Below, in pieces: positions 44,636 to 57,227 of a stretch of DNA of 64,000 nucleotides (the first letter of the stretch is position 1; every line of letters starts with the position of its first letter). The stretch spans positions 1,387,501 through 1,451,500 of the forward strand of contig CALSFV010000209.1 in NCBI GenBank assembly GCA_943737045.1, written 5' to 3'. The notes under the pieces were generated by a model. The model saw only the letters and a program-made list of their open reading frames with translations, had not been told where the DNA came from and ran no database searches. The position numbers were made by a program, and so were the translations under genes. The DNA is from Parapristionchus giblindavisi (lineage: Eukaryota > Nematoda > Chromadorea > Rhabditida > Diplogasteridae).

Positions 44636-45790
44636 ATGACGGATCGGCCTCCTCCCACCGCTCAGAAAACACAAGGTGAAGATAATCTTAAGGTACGGAT
44701 TTAACATTACTGCTAATATGTCATTATTATATATGAACCAAAAATCATCCTACCATACCTCACGGCACTGTTTTAGGGTATCGAAAACTTGTTTCTTTAC
44801 GAAACCAAAAGGTTATATACATTATTTATTTATTATTAATAATAATATTTTTATTAATAGGACATCGGCACAGCTCGATTGTTTCTGATGCTGACGGGTC
44901 TTCTGGGTGGTCACAAGGTGTACTTGAGAAGATACCCTGAGGCCTTCCTGTATCTCACGACGTGCGGATTATTTTGTGCAGGTTCGATGCGGTTGTGGTC
45001 CTTCTATTTTTTCCCCAATAAACATTATTATTTGTCTTTGTGATTCATTCGCAGTATTTAATTTAAAATATGTCTGGAAATGTGGTTTCCTATTATATTT
45101 CGTGCTATTATCACATAGAATCATAGGTCGAATAGCTACGTTACATTTTTAATGCGGCTAAGTTTCCAAAAATAAAATCACAAATGGGACCAAGCTTCGT
45201 AGTTTGTAACGTACTTTTCGACCTATCCATAGATCAATCTCCAGTAGATTAAGCGGTAATTAATGCCTTGTATAGAAAAATCGATACAGCGATAATAGAT
45301 CGATATGTCCAGGTCCCTTCTACGATACATTTTGTCTATCGGATGAAGTGAATCGACTGAACGAAGAGATATTTCTCAATTCACCCGAGGAGAGGCAACT
45401 CAGAAGGCACATACGGTAAGGCTAATAGGGGAGCGGTTACTGTAATGAGAGTTTGTGGTACGCATTTTCTCTGAAAGCCTTGTGGTTCAATTGACTAGGG
45501 TTCAGTGAATGCAGGTTGAAGAGGGCTCCACCCGGTCAAGGCTGGGCGAACAATGTATCTCGAAAATTGTGTCATGGGTCATCAGTCCCAGTCCTCAGGT
45601 GGTTTCTTGTTTCGGCTTCAGAAGAATTATGAGGAATTGCTCTTTGTTATAGTGAGGATGTGATTCGGACAATGAGTATATGAAAAACAGAATGTCGTGG
45701 CGTTTGATGCCGGTCTCTATCTCTTTATCATACCCGCCTAAGATCTAGTGGAGATTAGGTGTGCACGCATAGTTTGCATTGCTCGTTTAT

Positions 45791-45821
<31 letters not shown>

Positions 45822-48800
45822 CCAGGAAAGGAGCTCCCCGTACATCGGTGAAGTTCTCTCTCGCTCGTTTCATCGTCTCCATGATGTATTCGTGCTGGTT
45901 GGGAGGATGGGCGTGGCTAACTGGTGAGAAGATCAGAGATCAAAGATCAAAGATTACATTTATTTTAAAGTATCAATGATCATCACTTGTAAAGAGCAAA
46001 ATTATGAAGATAAGAAGCGTACATCTTATAGCTGATCAAATATTGAAATTTGCGATTTACGGACCTGGTCTAGAAACCGACCGCTTTCTTGTGGTATCAA
46101 GATCAAGGATCAAAGATCACATTCCGTCTATAAGATATTTTGTATCGAGCTGTAGTCTGCTTATTTGCGCTGAAAATCTCTTTGCGCTCTTGATGAATCT
46201 TTGAAACACTAATCATCCTAGTTGAGAGAGCATTGATTCATTCCTTTCCATTCAAAGTATGCAAATATTTATCATCCAGTCGGTTCTCATTTCACGGTTA
46301 TCGCTTGATCTGATCCATTCAGCCGTTCTCACCTACGCTCGCACAGACTACAATGGCTGGCCAATGGCACTGGGCGTGAGCATGGCTGTGGCACTTGGTG
46401 AGTGCAAAGATCAAACTACAGTGCTCTTAATTGTATAGTTTGATCTTTGATCCCTCGTCCAGGAGTGTACGTCATCGGCAATTTGGGAGACGAAAGGCGT
46501 TCGTTTGCCGAGATCTTCTTTGTCGTGTCGGGAGTCATGGTGATTATGGTAAGTGATGGTATACTGTATGGTTATCGGATTTCAAAATGCGGTCAGGTTT
46601 TTCGATTTTTAGGAAATGTTGGCTCAAAATGCGGCCAGCCTTAGTACCTTGTAACATACTTTTCGACCTATCACTGTATGTATGGAGGATTATCGATTGA
46701 TTGTCTGCATTATGAATTTGTTAATGAGTTAGAAATCGTCATACTATTGATAGTGAAAGGTATTTGCGCGCTTAAAGAAGGGGGACCAGGAGATTTAGGG
46801 TGCACTATTGTCATGGCTAACGTGGGAGGTAGGAAGTGGCACTCTATTCTCTATTAGAATTGAGATATTTTGAGCATAGAGCGTGTAGCTCAGTGGTTAG
46901 TAGTCGGCGCTTGTAACCGCGCCACGCGGGTTCGATTCCCGTTTGCAATTTTCAATAGATTTGTCTTTCATATTTGAAATTGCGCGCGTTCCCTGGCGAT
47001 TTCTTGGGGTAATAGCGATCTTTGAGCTCGGATTACGGTATTCCTGTAAACCTATTATTTTAGAGAAAATTGTTTTTGAATAAAGGGGGATGTGATCTAT
47101 AGTTCTGCCTGGCCAGTTTAGTCACGAAAAAACTCCCCTTCTTTAATGGTTCACTGAAACGCGAATCGTACATGTTGAAAGTGCATTCTCGTAACGATTA
47201 GGAACAAGAAATCAATGCATGCACTTCCATATTGTATTGCACGATCTTGATCTGGTCAACCATAATACTCGAGTTTACAGTGTAGTGATTTTGTTAGCAT
47301 TTCATGTGATATGATATCCTAAATATCTTCTATAGTTGATTTCCGAAGATGATTGATTTGTCATTTTTCTAATATATTAGAGATGGAGCGAGGAGTATAC
47401 CAGTTCTTGGTAAATTGAAACACGAATCGACCTGGTTGAGGAGGTTGAGTTGGCTCCCGGGAGACGGGAAAGTTCTGGGAACAGAAATCTGTCTCGCCCG
47501 ATTGTTAATACAATCGTCTTGTTCATCTTTCAGCACCAGGGCTTTCTTGTTCCGCCGCTGCACTGCATCGCAATGGCCGCATCACTCGGAACTATCATGA
47601 GTGAGTTGATCTTTGGTCTTTGGTCTTTGAACTTTGGTATTTGATTTATTCAGGCAATCGCACGGCTACGATGCGCTCGCTGGGCGAGGATCGGCTGAAG
47701 TTTAGGAACTATGCGGTAGGGTTTTTAGAAGAAAAAATATTTTGATCTTTGATCTTTCCAGTTCTGGGTCTCTCTATTTGCCTTCAATATGGTGATCTTG
47801 ATGATCGGCATATCGCAGCAGTGCATGGATCGGTAAGATTTGTTTGTAGTTCGATCTTCTGCTCGTGTAGTTTGATCTTTGATCTTTTGCAGTCAGTTCA
47901 TGATAGTGTCCAGAGGCAGTACGACGAATGAGTTTGGCGTGAAGATGACGGTCAAGGATTTCGGATATGAATGGTATATTGGATTTGATCTTTGTTGTTT
48001 GATCTTTGATCTTTGCTGACAAATGTAGTTTGATCTGTGGAATGAAATCAATAATCAATCGATATCAGGTTCACCAATGATCAGATTACACGACGTCGTT
48101 TCACTCCCGAAGGCTCAGTCGAAATCCGTTTCCTTCCCATGATCAATAAAAAGGTATACAGTGCTCGACATAATGATAGGACACCCCTAAAATTTTGTGA
48201 TTCCGGCCGAATGGTGAATGGAAACTAAAAGATGTATATACTATTTGTATTCCTTCCTTGGATAACTAAGGTAGCCCACGTATGAGAATATTCAATTTCC
48301 CGGTCAACGAGAAAATAATAATATTTCGAAATTTTACCGTGACATAAAGATAGGACACCCCGATTTTTTTCAGAAGTTACTAATTTTTTAAAACTTCTGC
48401 ATAACATCAACGGGTCAACAACAGGTTAGTAATCAATCTTATGGCCCTTCCTTGAGAATGGACCGAAGATGCGATTGGGCATCCTCCCATAGAGGGCAGA
48501 AATCACTTGAGGCTCGATGTTGCCCCACTCATTTTTTATGGCAGCCTTCAACTCGGCAACGGATGCATACTGCTTGGTGTTCTTGTGCACACGGTTGACT
48601 AGAATGTCCCATATGCTTTACATGTGGTTTGCATCGGGGTTGCCCGTAGGGCATGGAAGAACTGGGATATTCTTGACTGCGAACAATGATTTTGAGGGCT
48701 TATGGTAAGGTTTGAGGCGCTCTCTTTCGGTGAGATCTGATGGCGGGCACGGCTCTTCATCATGAACGGAACGACGGTAGTCTGGCGCATAACCTGATAC

Positions 48801-51800
48801 TCCGCATAGTCCATCCTGCTGGAGCGGAAGGACATGGGCGGTTTGCCGAATTTGAATAACGCGCCCCTGAACATGACTGAACTTCCTCCAGCTGAAATTA
48901 TGCGGTTCCTTGAGGAACTCACGTCAGAAGCAGTTATAGCCGTCTGGACTATTGGGGTTGAACTTCTTCTGATCGGTGAAAGCAATCAGAAACCGATATT
49001 TTAAAACTTTTTGAAAAAAAATTATCATGTACCGTACAGGGGCGCGTTCTTCAAATTCGGCAAACCGCAAATCTCCTTCCACTCCAGCAGGATGATCTAT
49101 GCGGAGTCTCAGGTGATGCACCAGGCTACCCTCGTTCCGTTCATGATGAAGAGCCGTGCCTGCCACCAGATCTCCCAGAAAGACAGCGCCTTCATCCTTA
49201 CCATAACCCCTCAAAACCAATGTTCGCAGTCAAGAACATCCCAGTTCTTCCATGCCCTACGGGCAACCCCGATGCAAAATACATGTAAAGCATATGGGAC
49301 ATCCTGGTTAGTCGTGTGCACAAGAACACCAAACAGTATGCATCCGTTGCCGAGTTGAAGGCTGCTATCAAAAAGGAGTGGTGCGACCTCGAGCCTCAAG
49401 TGATTTCAGCCCTCTATGGGAGGATGCCCAATCTCATCTTCGGTCCATTCTCGAGGAAGGGCCATAAGATTAATTAAAAACCTGTTGTTGAAACGGTGAT
49501 GTTATACAGAAGTTTAAAAAATTAGTAACTTCTGAAAAAATCAGGGTGTCCTATCATTATGTCACGGTAAAATTTCGAAATATTATTATTTTCTCGTTGA
49601 CCGGGAAATTGAACATTCTCATACGTGGGCTACCTTAGTTATCCAATGAGGGAATACAAATAGTATGTACATCTTTTAATTTCCATTCACCATTCGGCCG
49701 GAATCACAAAATTTTAGGGGTGTCCTATCATTATGTCGAGCACTGTATACCGTATCCAAGTACTACCGTAATATCGAGTAGTCTATCGCAAACTGATTTT
49801 TCCCCAATCATTTCTGCACTCGTGTAGGAGTAGTATTGTTTTATATACGATATACGGCCATTACCGTATACCTTTGAAGATTATCACTAACTGATTTTTT
49901 AAACATTAATTATGCCTCATTTATGCAGGAGCCGGTTGTCGTTGACTTTCTGGGCATCGATTCAAAGAACGCGCCATCTCCTGTCTGGATCCAACATCTG
50001 TCGTGTACGGTAGTTGCGCATCCCTGATATCGATTTTTTCACTTTTGTATCACATTGTATATAACGGAAGAAGAGTATATCGATCGATAATTGGTAATCG
50101 ATAATGATATTTTGATTCCAGCTGCTATCGTGGATGGAATACGCTCTGCAGCCGTAGGTCAATCGTGGCAAACTTTCGTCATGAATCGACGAATACTCAT
50201 ATCGGTATTGATTGATTTTCTATCGTTTTAAAATCTTTAAAAAATTTAATTTAATCTTTAAAATCTGTCGGGCATTGATCGGAAACTAATACTTTTTCTT
50301 TATTGTCTTCTCCTATCCATGTCTATGTCAAGCGTGTAAAGTTTGAATATTTTGCTGTTCTCTCGAGTAGTCTTTAAGAGACCGGCTCGGTAAGACTCGA
50401 GCATGGTCCGGACATTCGCCAAGACTTTCGATCTGGGCCTCAATACTTTCATCATAGACACATACCGGGGGGAGACCGATGAAAGTTATAGTGAAAATGC
50501 CCTTGGGCTCAAACCCGGCTCACATATGTCACATTAAGTAAAATTTTAAAAAAATCATAACTTTTCAATCGCGATAGCTAGGACTTTTATTTCTTTTTAT
50601 TGGTGAATAACATGTCATGCACTGTTATGCACATGGTGGTCACATTCCCTTGGTCAGCCAGTTTGTCATAAGGCTCGAAAATTGCAACTGAATGTGAGAT
50701 ATGTGTAAATTGCCAAAATCGAAAATTAAATTTCTTGAAATTCGCAAGAGTGAGAGGGAGCTGTATTATGTCATTTTACTCGTAGTGATGCGCGTAAATA
50801 GGAATAATATACAAATAGACTCGGACTACATTTTTAAAAAATTTAGAAAAATAATTATTTTATTTTTATTTTCTCAACTCCCACATTCAGTCGACCGTCA
50901 AGGCAAGTTGATTCATAGGGCGGATGGCAACTGATGCATGTCCGTTTGCGAAAACAACTGCCACTTGAAGAATCGTTGTTTCGTAGATTTCGAAATTATT
51001 TTTTTAGTTATCAAACTTGAATATTTATATGTTTCTTTCACATAAATCGGTTGGAAGGTAGCGTATTGCATCCAAAGCTGTACCATTTTAATCAGTAGAA
51101 GTAAACGCTATTGGACCACCGTCAACGTCAGGAATCGCGAACTAATTTTTTTCAGTCGACCCCCGATTCTCAACCATGACCACTGGTTCATGGTTGAGAA
51201 TAGCTGAGGTCGAAAAATTCATGACGATCCCTGACCAAATACTATTTAGCATTATATCAACAGTGGGTCAACTTTTATTTTTATGGATACCATAGTTCGA
51301 ATTACCGTAATCTAGCTACCGTATCCTATAATAATGTGGTGAGATTCTCGGAAAATTCAGGTACGTGCATTACTATTACGGTAATTCGAGTTATGGTATC
51401 CATAAAAATAAAAGTTGGCTCAATGTTGATATGAGAGGATATCTGACTCAATCGACATACTTGTGTTGGGGCTTGGCACAGTATGAAAAAATGGAAAGTG
51501 AGATTTTTGCAGTTTTATGTAGTACTGCCCGAGAGAAGTTCACCCATGCAGGAGAGAAGTTGTGAAAATGCTTCTACGCCTCAGGGCATGACGTCATAAA
51601 AAATTAAAATTTTTGCAAACTTGCTCGTACGGCTTCATGAGTGGTACCAATCGATTCCTCGTTCAATTCTAAGACTTTTTTGACTCGGTACATTTTTTGT
51701 TAATCTTCGGTCTTCCTTAGGAAAAATGCAAAAAAACATTAATAAATTCAATTTTTTCGAATTTAATATATTATGCAAGTGCAAAGGGCCGTTTTTTATT

Positions 51801-54800
51801 CGCTCAGTTTTTTCTTATTACAATTACACATACGCTTGTACATACCGTTAATTTTTTAAGGGGGCCTGGTATATTGGAGAAGCAAAAAACAAGTGCAATT
51901 GAATTGTGGTGTGCTTACTGTAAAGCTGCCGAGTTTTGTGCTATTTCCCGGCTCTTGCTTCTGATTCTCGTTGTCGATGATAATTGATGTAATCATATCT
52001 ACTACTTTAACACGGCTCAAGCAATATACTTATGGCATTCCTCGGCTACAGTAACTCACATAGCACACTGAAATGAATTTAACACATACCTAGATAAAGT
52101 GTAGGCAACAAGTCTCCGGGCACTTTTTCATATTTTTATAACTTTTGATCCAGGATAGCAATCAAGATGATCTTTTGAGTCAATGTACAGAATTTAACAA
52201 GGAATACAACCATGATGTGTTGGTGAATTTACATTAGTTCGTTATTGCTTAGTGATGACGCAATCGAATTACACTTTTTTTGAAAAATTTTGTTTCTTTA
52301 GTCAAAAGTCCTGTTCTTCTGAAACATTGTGAGAGTGGAGAACCCCATCAGGGCTGCTCAGTCAAACAATCCGGAATGGCTTCGACTCCGATTTCAAACT
52401 GTAGCAAGGTTGCAACTTTGACCCCATAAAAATTATAACTCTGCTTCCAGATGTGCTAACAAAACGTTCTAAGTGCTAAAATGATGGTAGTGGCGAGTAA
52501 TGTTTATCCCCGAATTACAGTAGTCCTAGCTCAACATTTGCCCTCAGGGCATCCAATAATTTTTTTTTGATAGGACTGATTTTGAGACCCTATCTTTCAG
52601 AGGGATGGTCTTCTAAAATTACGGTTCCTGCGCAAGCAGCTTTGCAATGTATCATATATTTATTTCCCTTATTTTGGTTTAGTCCCGATTCCTTTCAGAC
52701 CTGTAGCAAAAGTTATGCTGAGGTCTACTCGGTGCGCGCTTTTGTGCTTTCTCTCTCGCTGCTCTTTCATTTCAGTGTGCTATGTGAGTTACTGTAGCCG
52801 AGGAATATTGCTTGAGCCGTGTTAAAGTAGTAGATATGATTACATCAATTATCATCGACAACGAGAATCAGAAGCCAGAGCCGGGAAATAGCACAAAACT
52901 CGGCAGCTTTACAGTAAGCACACCACAATTCTATTGCACTTGTTTTTTGCTTCTCCAATATACCAGGCCCCCTTAAAAAATTAACGGTATGTACAAGTGT
53001 ATGTGTAATTGTAATAAGAAAAAACTGAGCGAATAAAAAACGGCCCTTTGCACTTGCATAATATATTAAATTCGAAAAAATTGAATTTATTAATGTTTTT
53101 TTGCATTTTTCCTAAGGATGACTGAAGATTAACAAAAAATGTACCGAGTCAAAAAAGTCTTAGAATTGAACGAGGAATCTATTGGTACCACTCATGAACC
53201 CGTACGAGTAAGTTTGCAATTTTTTTAAATTTTTATGACGTCATGCCCTGAGGCGTAGAAGCATTTTCACAACTTCTCTCCTGCCTGGGTGAACTTCTCT
53301 CGGGCAGTACTACATAAAACTGCAAAAATCTCACTTTCCATTTTTTCATACTGTGCCAAGAGTATTTCGATCCAGTGAGATGTCCTCTCATATAATGCCA
53401 CATAGTATTTAGTCTGGGATCATCATGAATTTTTCGACCTCAGCCATTCTCAACCATGAACCCGGGGTCATGGTTGAAAATCATGGGTCTACTGAAAAAA
53501 ATCAGTTCGCGATTCCTGGCGATTACGGTAGTTCAATACCGTATACTCCTACTGATAAAAATGGTACAGCTTTGGATGCAGTAGGCTACTTCCCAATCGA
53601 TTTATATGAAAGAAACATAAAAATATTCAAGTTTAATTATTTAAAAAATAAATTCGAGATCTGCGAAACGACGATTCTTCACGAGGCAGTTGTTTTCGCA
53701 AACGGACATGCATCAGCCACCATCCGCCCTATGAATCAACTTGCCTTGACGGTCGACTGAATGTGGGAGTTGAAAAAATAAAAATAAAATAATTATTTTT
53801 CTATATTTTTTAAAAGTGTAGTCCGACTCTATTTGTATATTTTTCCTATTTACGCGCATCACTACGAGTAAAATGACATAATACAGCTACCCCTTACTCT
53901 TGCGAATTTCAAGAAATTTAATTTTCTATTTTTTCAATTTACATATATCTCACATTCAGTTGCAATTTTCGAGGCTTATGACAAAATGGCTGGCCAAGGG
54001 AATGTGACCACCATGTGCATAATCGTCAGGGCTACAATATACACTATGGCATTTCTTGCAGTATCTCTTCAACGAGGATAGAAGAAGAAAAATCTGAAAA
54101 TCAGACACGATAAACATATTCAGAACGATATGATATTATTGTTCAGGAGTCCTTATAAGAGTGCATGACATGTTATTCACCGATAAAAAGAAATAAAAGT
54201 CCTAGCTATCACGATTGAAAAGTTATGAATTTTTAAAATTTTTATTTTATGAAACATATGTGAGCCGGGTTTGAGTCCAAGGGCATTTTCACCATAACTT
54301 TCATCGGTCTCCCCCCGGCATGTGTCTATGATGAAAGTATTGAGGCCCAGATCGAAAGTCTTGGGGAATGTCCGGCAGTGGGTCATAATGCTCGAGCCTT
54401 ACCGAGCCGGTCTCTTAAACCTGTGTGATTCCCGTTTCAATGAACTATCAATTTCACAAAGCTCCTTTAGTGACAATGCAAGAAACGAATTTGATTTATT
54501 ACGATTGACAATGATTAAAATCAACTAACCAATCCTCTAAACATATCACTCAATAATCTACCGTATACCTTGAGATGTTGGCGGAGTCTCCGTTCATCAC
54601 GGATACGGATCTGCTCAAGCGATGCACGGAAATCAGAGATGGTAGATGGAGGGATAAGGTTAATAATGAATTAAGTATTTTTAATAATGTAAAATTATCA
54701 ATGATGATGGTAGTGAAACGAAATGAAGGCTTATGATGCATAAGTTATGTTATTATTGATTATTTGGGATCGAAGCGAATGGGTTGTAGACAAGATAGAT

Positions 54801-54980
54801 AACCAATCGGCTTCACGGAGAAAAATACTGGATATCTAGATCATTTCAAGAACTGTGAAACTGTATCTATTTTACATTATTATTGTTGTTGTTAAGGCTG
54901 AGACTGTGACTACAGAGAGAAAGGCGGCTGTGGTATCCACGTGCAAGTTGATCTACAAGGAGACGAATCTGACCAAATGA
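44636..54980 (+). CDS. DNAJC22/wurst-like multi-pass protein with degenerate J domain (15 exons)
   Basis: Exons: 44636-44692, 44861-44981, 45313-45415, 45826-45923, 46323-46397, 46463-46548, 47534-47600, 47654-47715, 47762-47832, 47893-47973, 48069-48153, 49929-50004, 50122-50204, 54575-54658, 54897-54980. The sum is 1233 bases (410 aa), all in phase. An N-terminal TM2-type pair of spans (FLMLTGLLGGHKVYLRRYPE, then CAGPFYDTFCL) is followed by more membrane segments, including ALGVYVIGNLGDERRSF. This order matches DNAJC22/wurst, which acts in clathrin-dependent endocytosis. Residues about 356-410 (SPFITDTDLLKRCTEI, WRDKAE, ERKAA) align with the C-terminal J domain, but His-Pro of HPD reads Trp-Arg; only Asp remains. 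Hsp70 stimulation is therefore doubtful. The last two exons lie beyond a 4.4-kb intron. The family call is from memory of motifs. Confidence 0.78.
45122..45232. repeat. MITE, AGGTCGAATAGC family, copy 3
   Basis: ATAGGTCGAATAGCTACG at the left and CGTACTTTTCGACCTAT at the right. In intron 2 of the DNAJC22-like gene. Confidence 0.75.
46570..46672. repeat. MITE, AGGTCGAATAGC family, copy 4 (left end lost)
   Basis: GGTTATCGGATTTCAAAATG through CATACTTTTCGACCTATC matches copy 1, but the CATAGGTCGAATAGC start is absent. In intron 6 of the DNAJC22-like gene. Confidence 0.7.
46880..46950 (+). other. tRNA-like sequence (probable SINE head or tRNA pseudogene)
   Basis: A-box TAGCTCAGTGGTTAG (46886-46900) and B-box GGGTTCGATTCCC (46928-46940) are at normal tRNA spacing, and the T-arm pairs. 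The acceptor and D stems do not pair, so it is unlikely to be a working tRNA gene. It lies in intron 6 of the DNAJC22-like gene. Confidence 0.55.
48159..49745. mobile_element. Tc1-like palindromic element, copy 1 (intron 11 of the DNAJC22-like gene)
   Basis: Ends CAGTGCTCGACATAATGATA and its complement, with TA outside each, as in Tc1/mariner insertions. Each arm carries, in opposite orientation, a decayed 3' portion of a Tc1-type transposase: KKFNPNSPDG, IPVLPCPTGNPDAN, then KQYASVAELKAAIK and ending SRKGHKI. Frameshifts break the frames. The 5' half, including the DNA-binding region, is missing. The element starts five bases after exon 11, so the intron's donor (GTATA) abuts it. The sister copy is at 55220-56804. 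Confidence 0.88.
50378..54414. mobile_element. 4.0-kb foldback flanked by TTAA (intron 13 of the DNAJC22-like gene)
   Basis: Ends GAGACCGGCTCGGTAAGAC and its complement, TTAA outside both (50374-50377, 54415-54418). Arms of nearly 2 kb meet near 52400; an example is GGGCCTGGTATATTGGAGA (51862) and its complement near 52960. Termini are related to the 35391-37389 element. No transposase is recognisable. Frames such as 53425-53760 lie within one arm and have no similarity that I know. Confidence 0.85.
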
Positions 54981-55219
54981 TACGGATGAAAATATATATT
55001 TTTTAGTTGTTTTATTTTAATTTAAAATTTTTATATTTCATATTGTGTATTAATAACACGGAAGTGTTCCGCTGTTGTAAGATTTATGCTCGATAGTAAG
55101 AGGCTAGCGTCATACTACTTCAGACTATAATCATGTTTTCCATTTGATCTAGGAAAGTATTGATTGGTCCCTGACCCTGTGTTATGTTCATATGTGTTGA
55201 CTTTCGTTACATTGTAATA
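54981..55219. other. 3' flank of the DNAJC22-like gene
   Basis: AT-rich, no exon; leads directly into the second Tc1-like element. Confidence 0.4.
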
Positions 55220-56804
55220 CAGTGCGGGACATAATGATATGACACCCCTAAAATTTTGGGATTCTGGCCGAATTTTGAAAGGAAATCAAAAGAGGTATAT
55301 TCCCTTTGTATCCACTCCTTGGATAACTAAGGTAGCCCACGTATGAGGAAATTCAATTTCCCTGTCAACGAAAAAATAATGATTTTCCGAATTTTTAACG
55401 GGACATAATGATATGACACCCTGATTTTTTCATGAGTTAATATTTTTTTCAAACTTCTGCATAACAGCAATGGATCAACAATAGGTTAGTAACCAATGTT
55501 ATGGCCCTTCCTCAAGATTGGACCGAACATCCGAATTGGTATGCTTCCATAGAGAGCAGAAATCACTTGAGGCTCGATGCCGTCCCACTCCTTTTTGATG
55601 GCATCCTTCAACTCGGCAACGGATGCATACTGTTTGTTGTTCTTGTACACACGAAGAACCAGGATGTCCCACATGTTCTACATGGGGTTTGCATCGAGGT
55701 TGCCCGTAGGGCATGGAAGAACTGGGATGTTCTTGACTATGAACAATGGTTTTGAGGGGAGTTGGGGGCGAATGAGGCGCCGTATTTCTGGGAGATCAGA
55801 TGGCGGACACGTCTCTTCCTCATGAACAGGACGAGGGTAGTCTGGTGCATCACCCGATACTCCCCATGGTCCATCCTGCTGGAGCGGAAGGAGATGGGCG
55901 GGCTTGTCGAATTTTGAGAACGCGCCCCAGAAAATGACCGAAGTTCCCCCTGCTGAGGTGTCGCGGTTCCTTGAGGAAACCAAGTCAGAAGCAGTTATAG
56001 CCGTCCTGAGTATCGGGGTTGAACTTCTTCTCATCAGTGAATGCGATCAGAAACTGATAATTTGAATTTTTTTGAAAAAAAAATCATATACCGTACTAGG
56101 GCGCGTTCTTAAAATTCGACAAGCCGCCCATCTCCTTCCGCTCCAGCAGGATGGACCATGGGGAGTATCGGGTGATGCACCAGACTACTCTCGTCCTGTT
56201 CATGAGGAAGAGTCGTGCCAGCCATCTGATCTCCCAGAAACACGGAGCCTCTTTCGCCACCAACTCCCCTTAAAACCATTGTTCAAAGTCAAGAACATCC
56301 CAGTTCTTCCGTGCCCTACGGGCAACCTCGATGCAAACCCCATGTAGAACATGTGGGGCATCCTGGTCAGTTGTGTGTACAAGAGCAACAAACAGTATGC
56401 ATCCGTTGCCGAGTTGAATGATGCCATCAAAAAGGAGTGGGACGGCATCGAGCCTCAAGTGATTTCTGCCCTCTATGGAATCATACCAATTCGGATCTTC
56501 GGTCCAATCTCGAGGAAGGGCCATAGCATTGGTTACTAACCTATTGTTGATCCATTGCTGTTATGCAGAAGTTTGAAAAAATATTAACTCATGAAAAAAA
56601 TCAGGGTGTCATATCATTATGTCCCGTCAAAATTTCGGAAAATCATTATTTTCTCGTTGACCGAGATATTGAATTTCCTCATACGTGGGCTACCTTAGTT
56701 ATCCAAGGAGTGGATACAAATGGAATATACCTCTTTTGTTTTCCATTCAAAATTCGCAAGAATCCCAAAATTTTAGGGGTGTCATATCATTATGTCCCGC
56801 ACTG
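55220..56804. mobile_element. Tc1-like palindromic element, copy 2
   Basis: Ends CAGTGCGGGACATAATGATA and its complement, TA outside both. Both arms hold the same 3' portion of a Tc1-type transposase as copy 1. In the right arm the plus-strand frame 56351-56539 reads MWGILVSCVYKSNKQYASVA and ends SRKGHSIGY, like the Tc1 C-terminus. A stop precedes MWG where intact transposases read NPIENLWG. Diverged from copy 1, so two separate members of one palindromic subfamily. Confidence 0.88.
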
Positions 56805-56806
56805 TA

Positions 56807-57227
56807 TGTTATATATGCAACTATTATTGATTGATTATCTCTGATTTCTCAAGTTTTTTTCGCAAACTCTCCAATTGTTGATTAGCATAATTTAATTTAT
56901 TGAGTGATCTCGTATGCTCTAGTCATGTTTTCATTGATTTCACGATTGTCATAATTTGATCTTTCGATAGATAAACCGATTATTCAACTCTTCACAAAAA
57001 AAACTATGGCATAATTAAGCACAAGATCATATAAAATAGCATTTCTTCACATTTGATTTCACGTTTTAATATTTCTATGTATTCGTCCCATATGTAAAAA
57101 TCTGTAATTTTTTACAATCATTCTAAAAAAAAATCTTTTCATTACATGTATCATGACTCCGCCATGATACAGTAATGGGGTATGACTACAGTACTCTCGA
57201 ATGGTATGGTAAGAATGCAATAATCAA
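56807..57227. other. No gene seen
   Basis: AT-rich. No exon or repeat recognised. Confidence 0.4.

Noticed and set aside
46880..46950. Functional tRNA (anticodon loop around TTGTAA)
   Set aside because: The anticodon arm gives an 8-base loop, and the D and acceptor stems do not pair.
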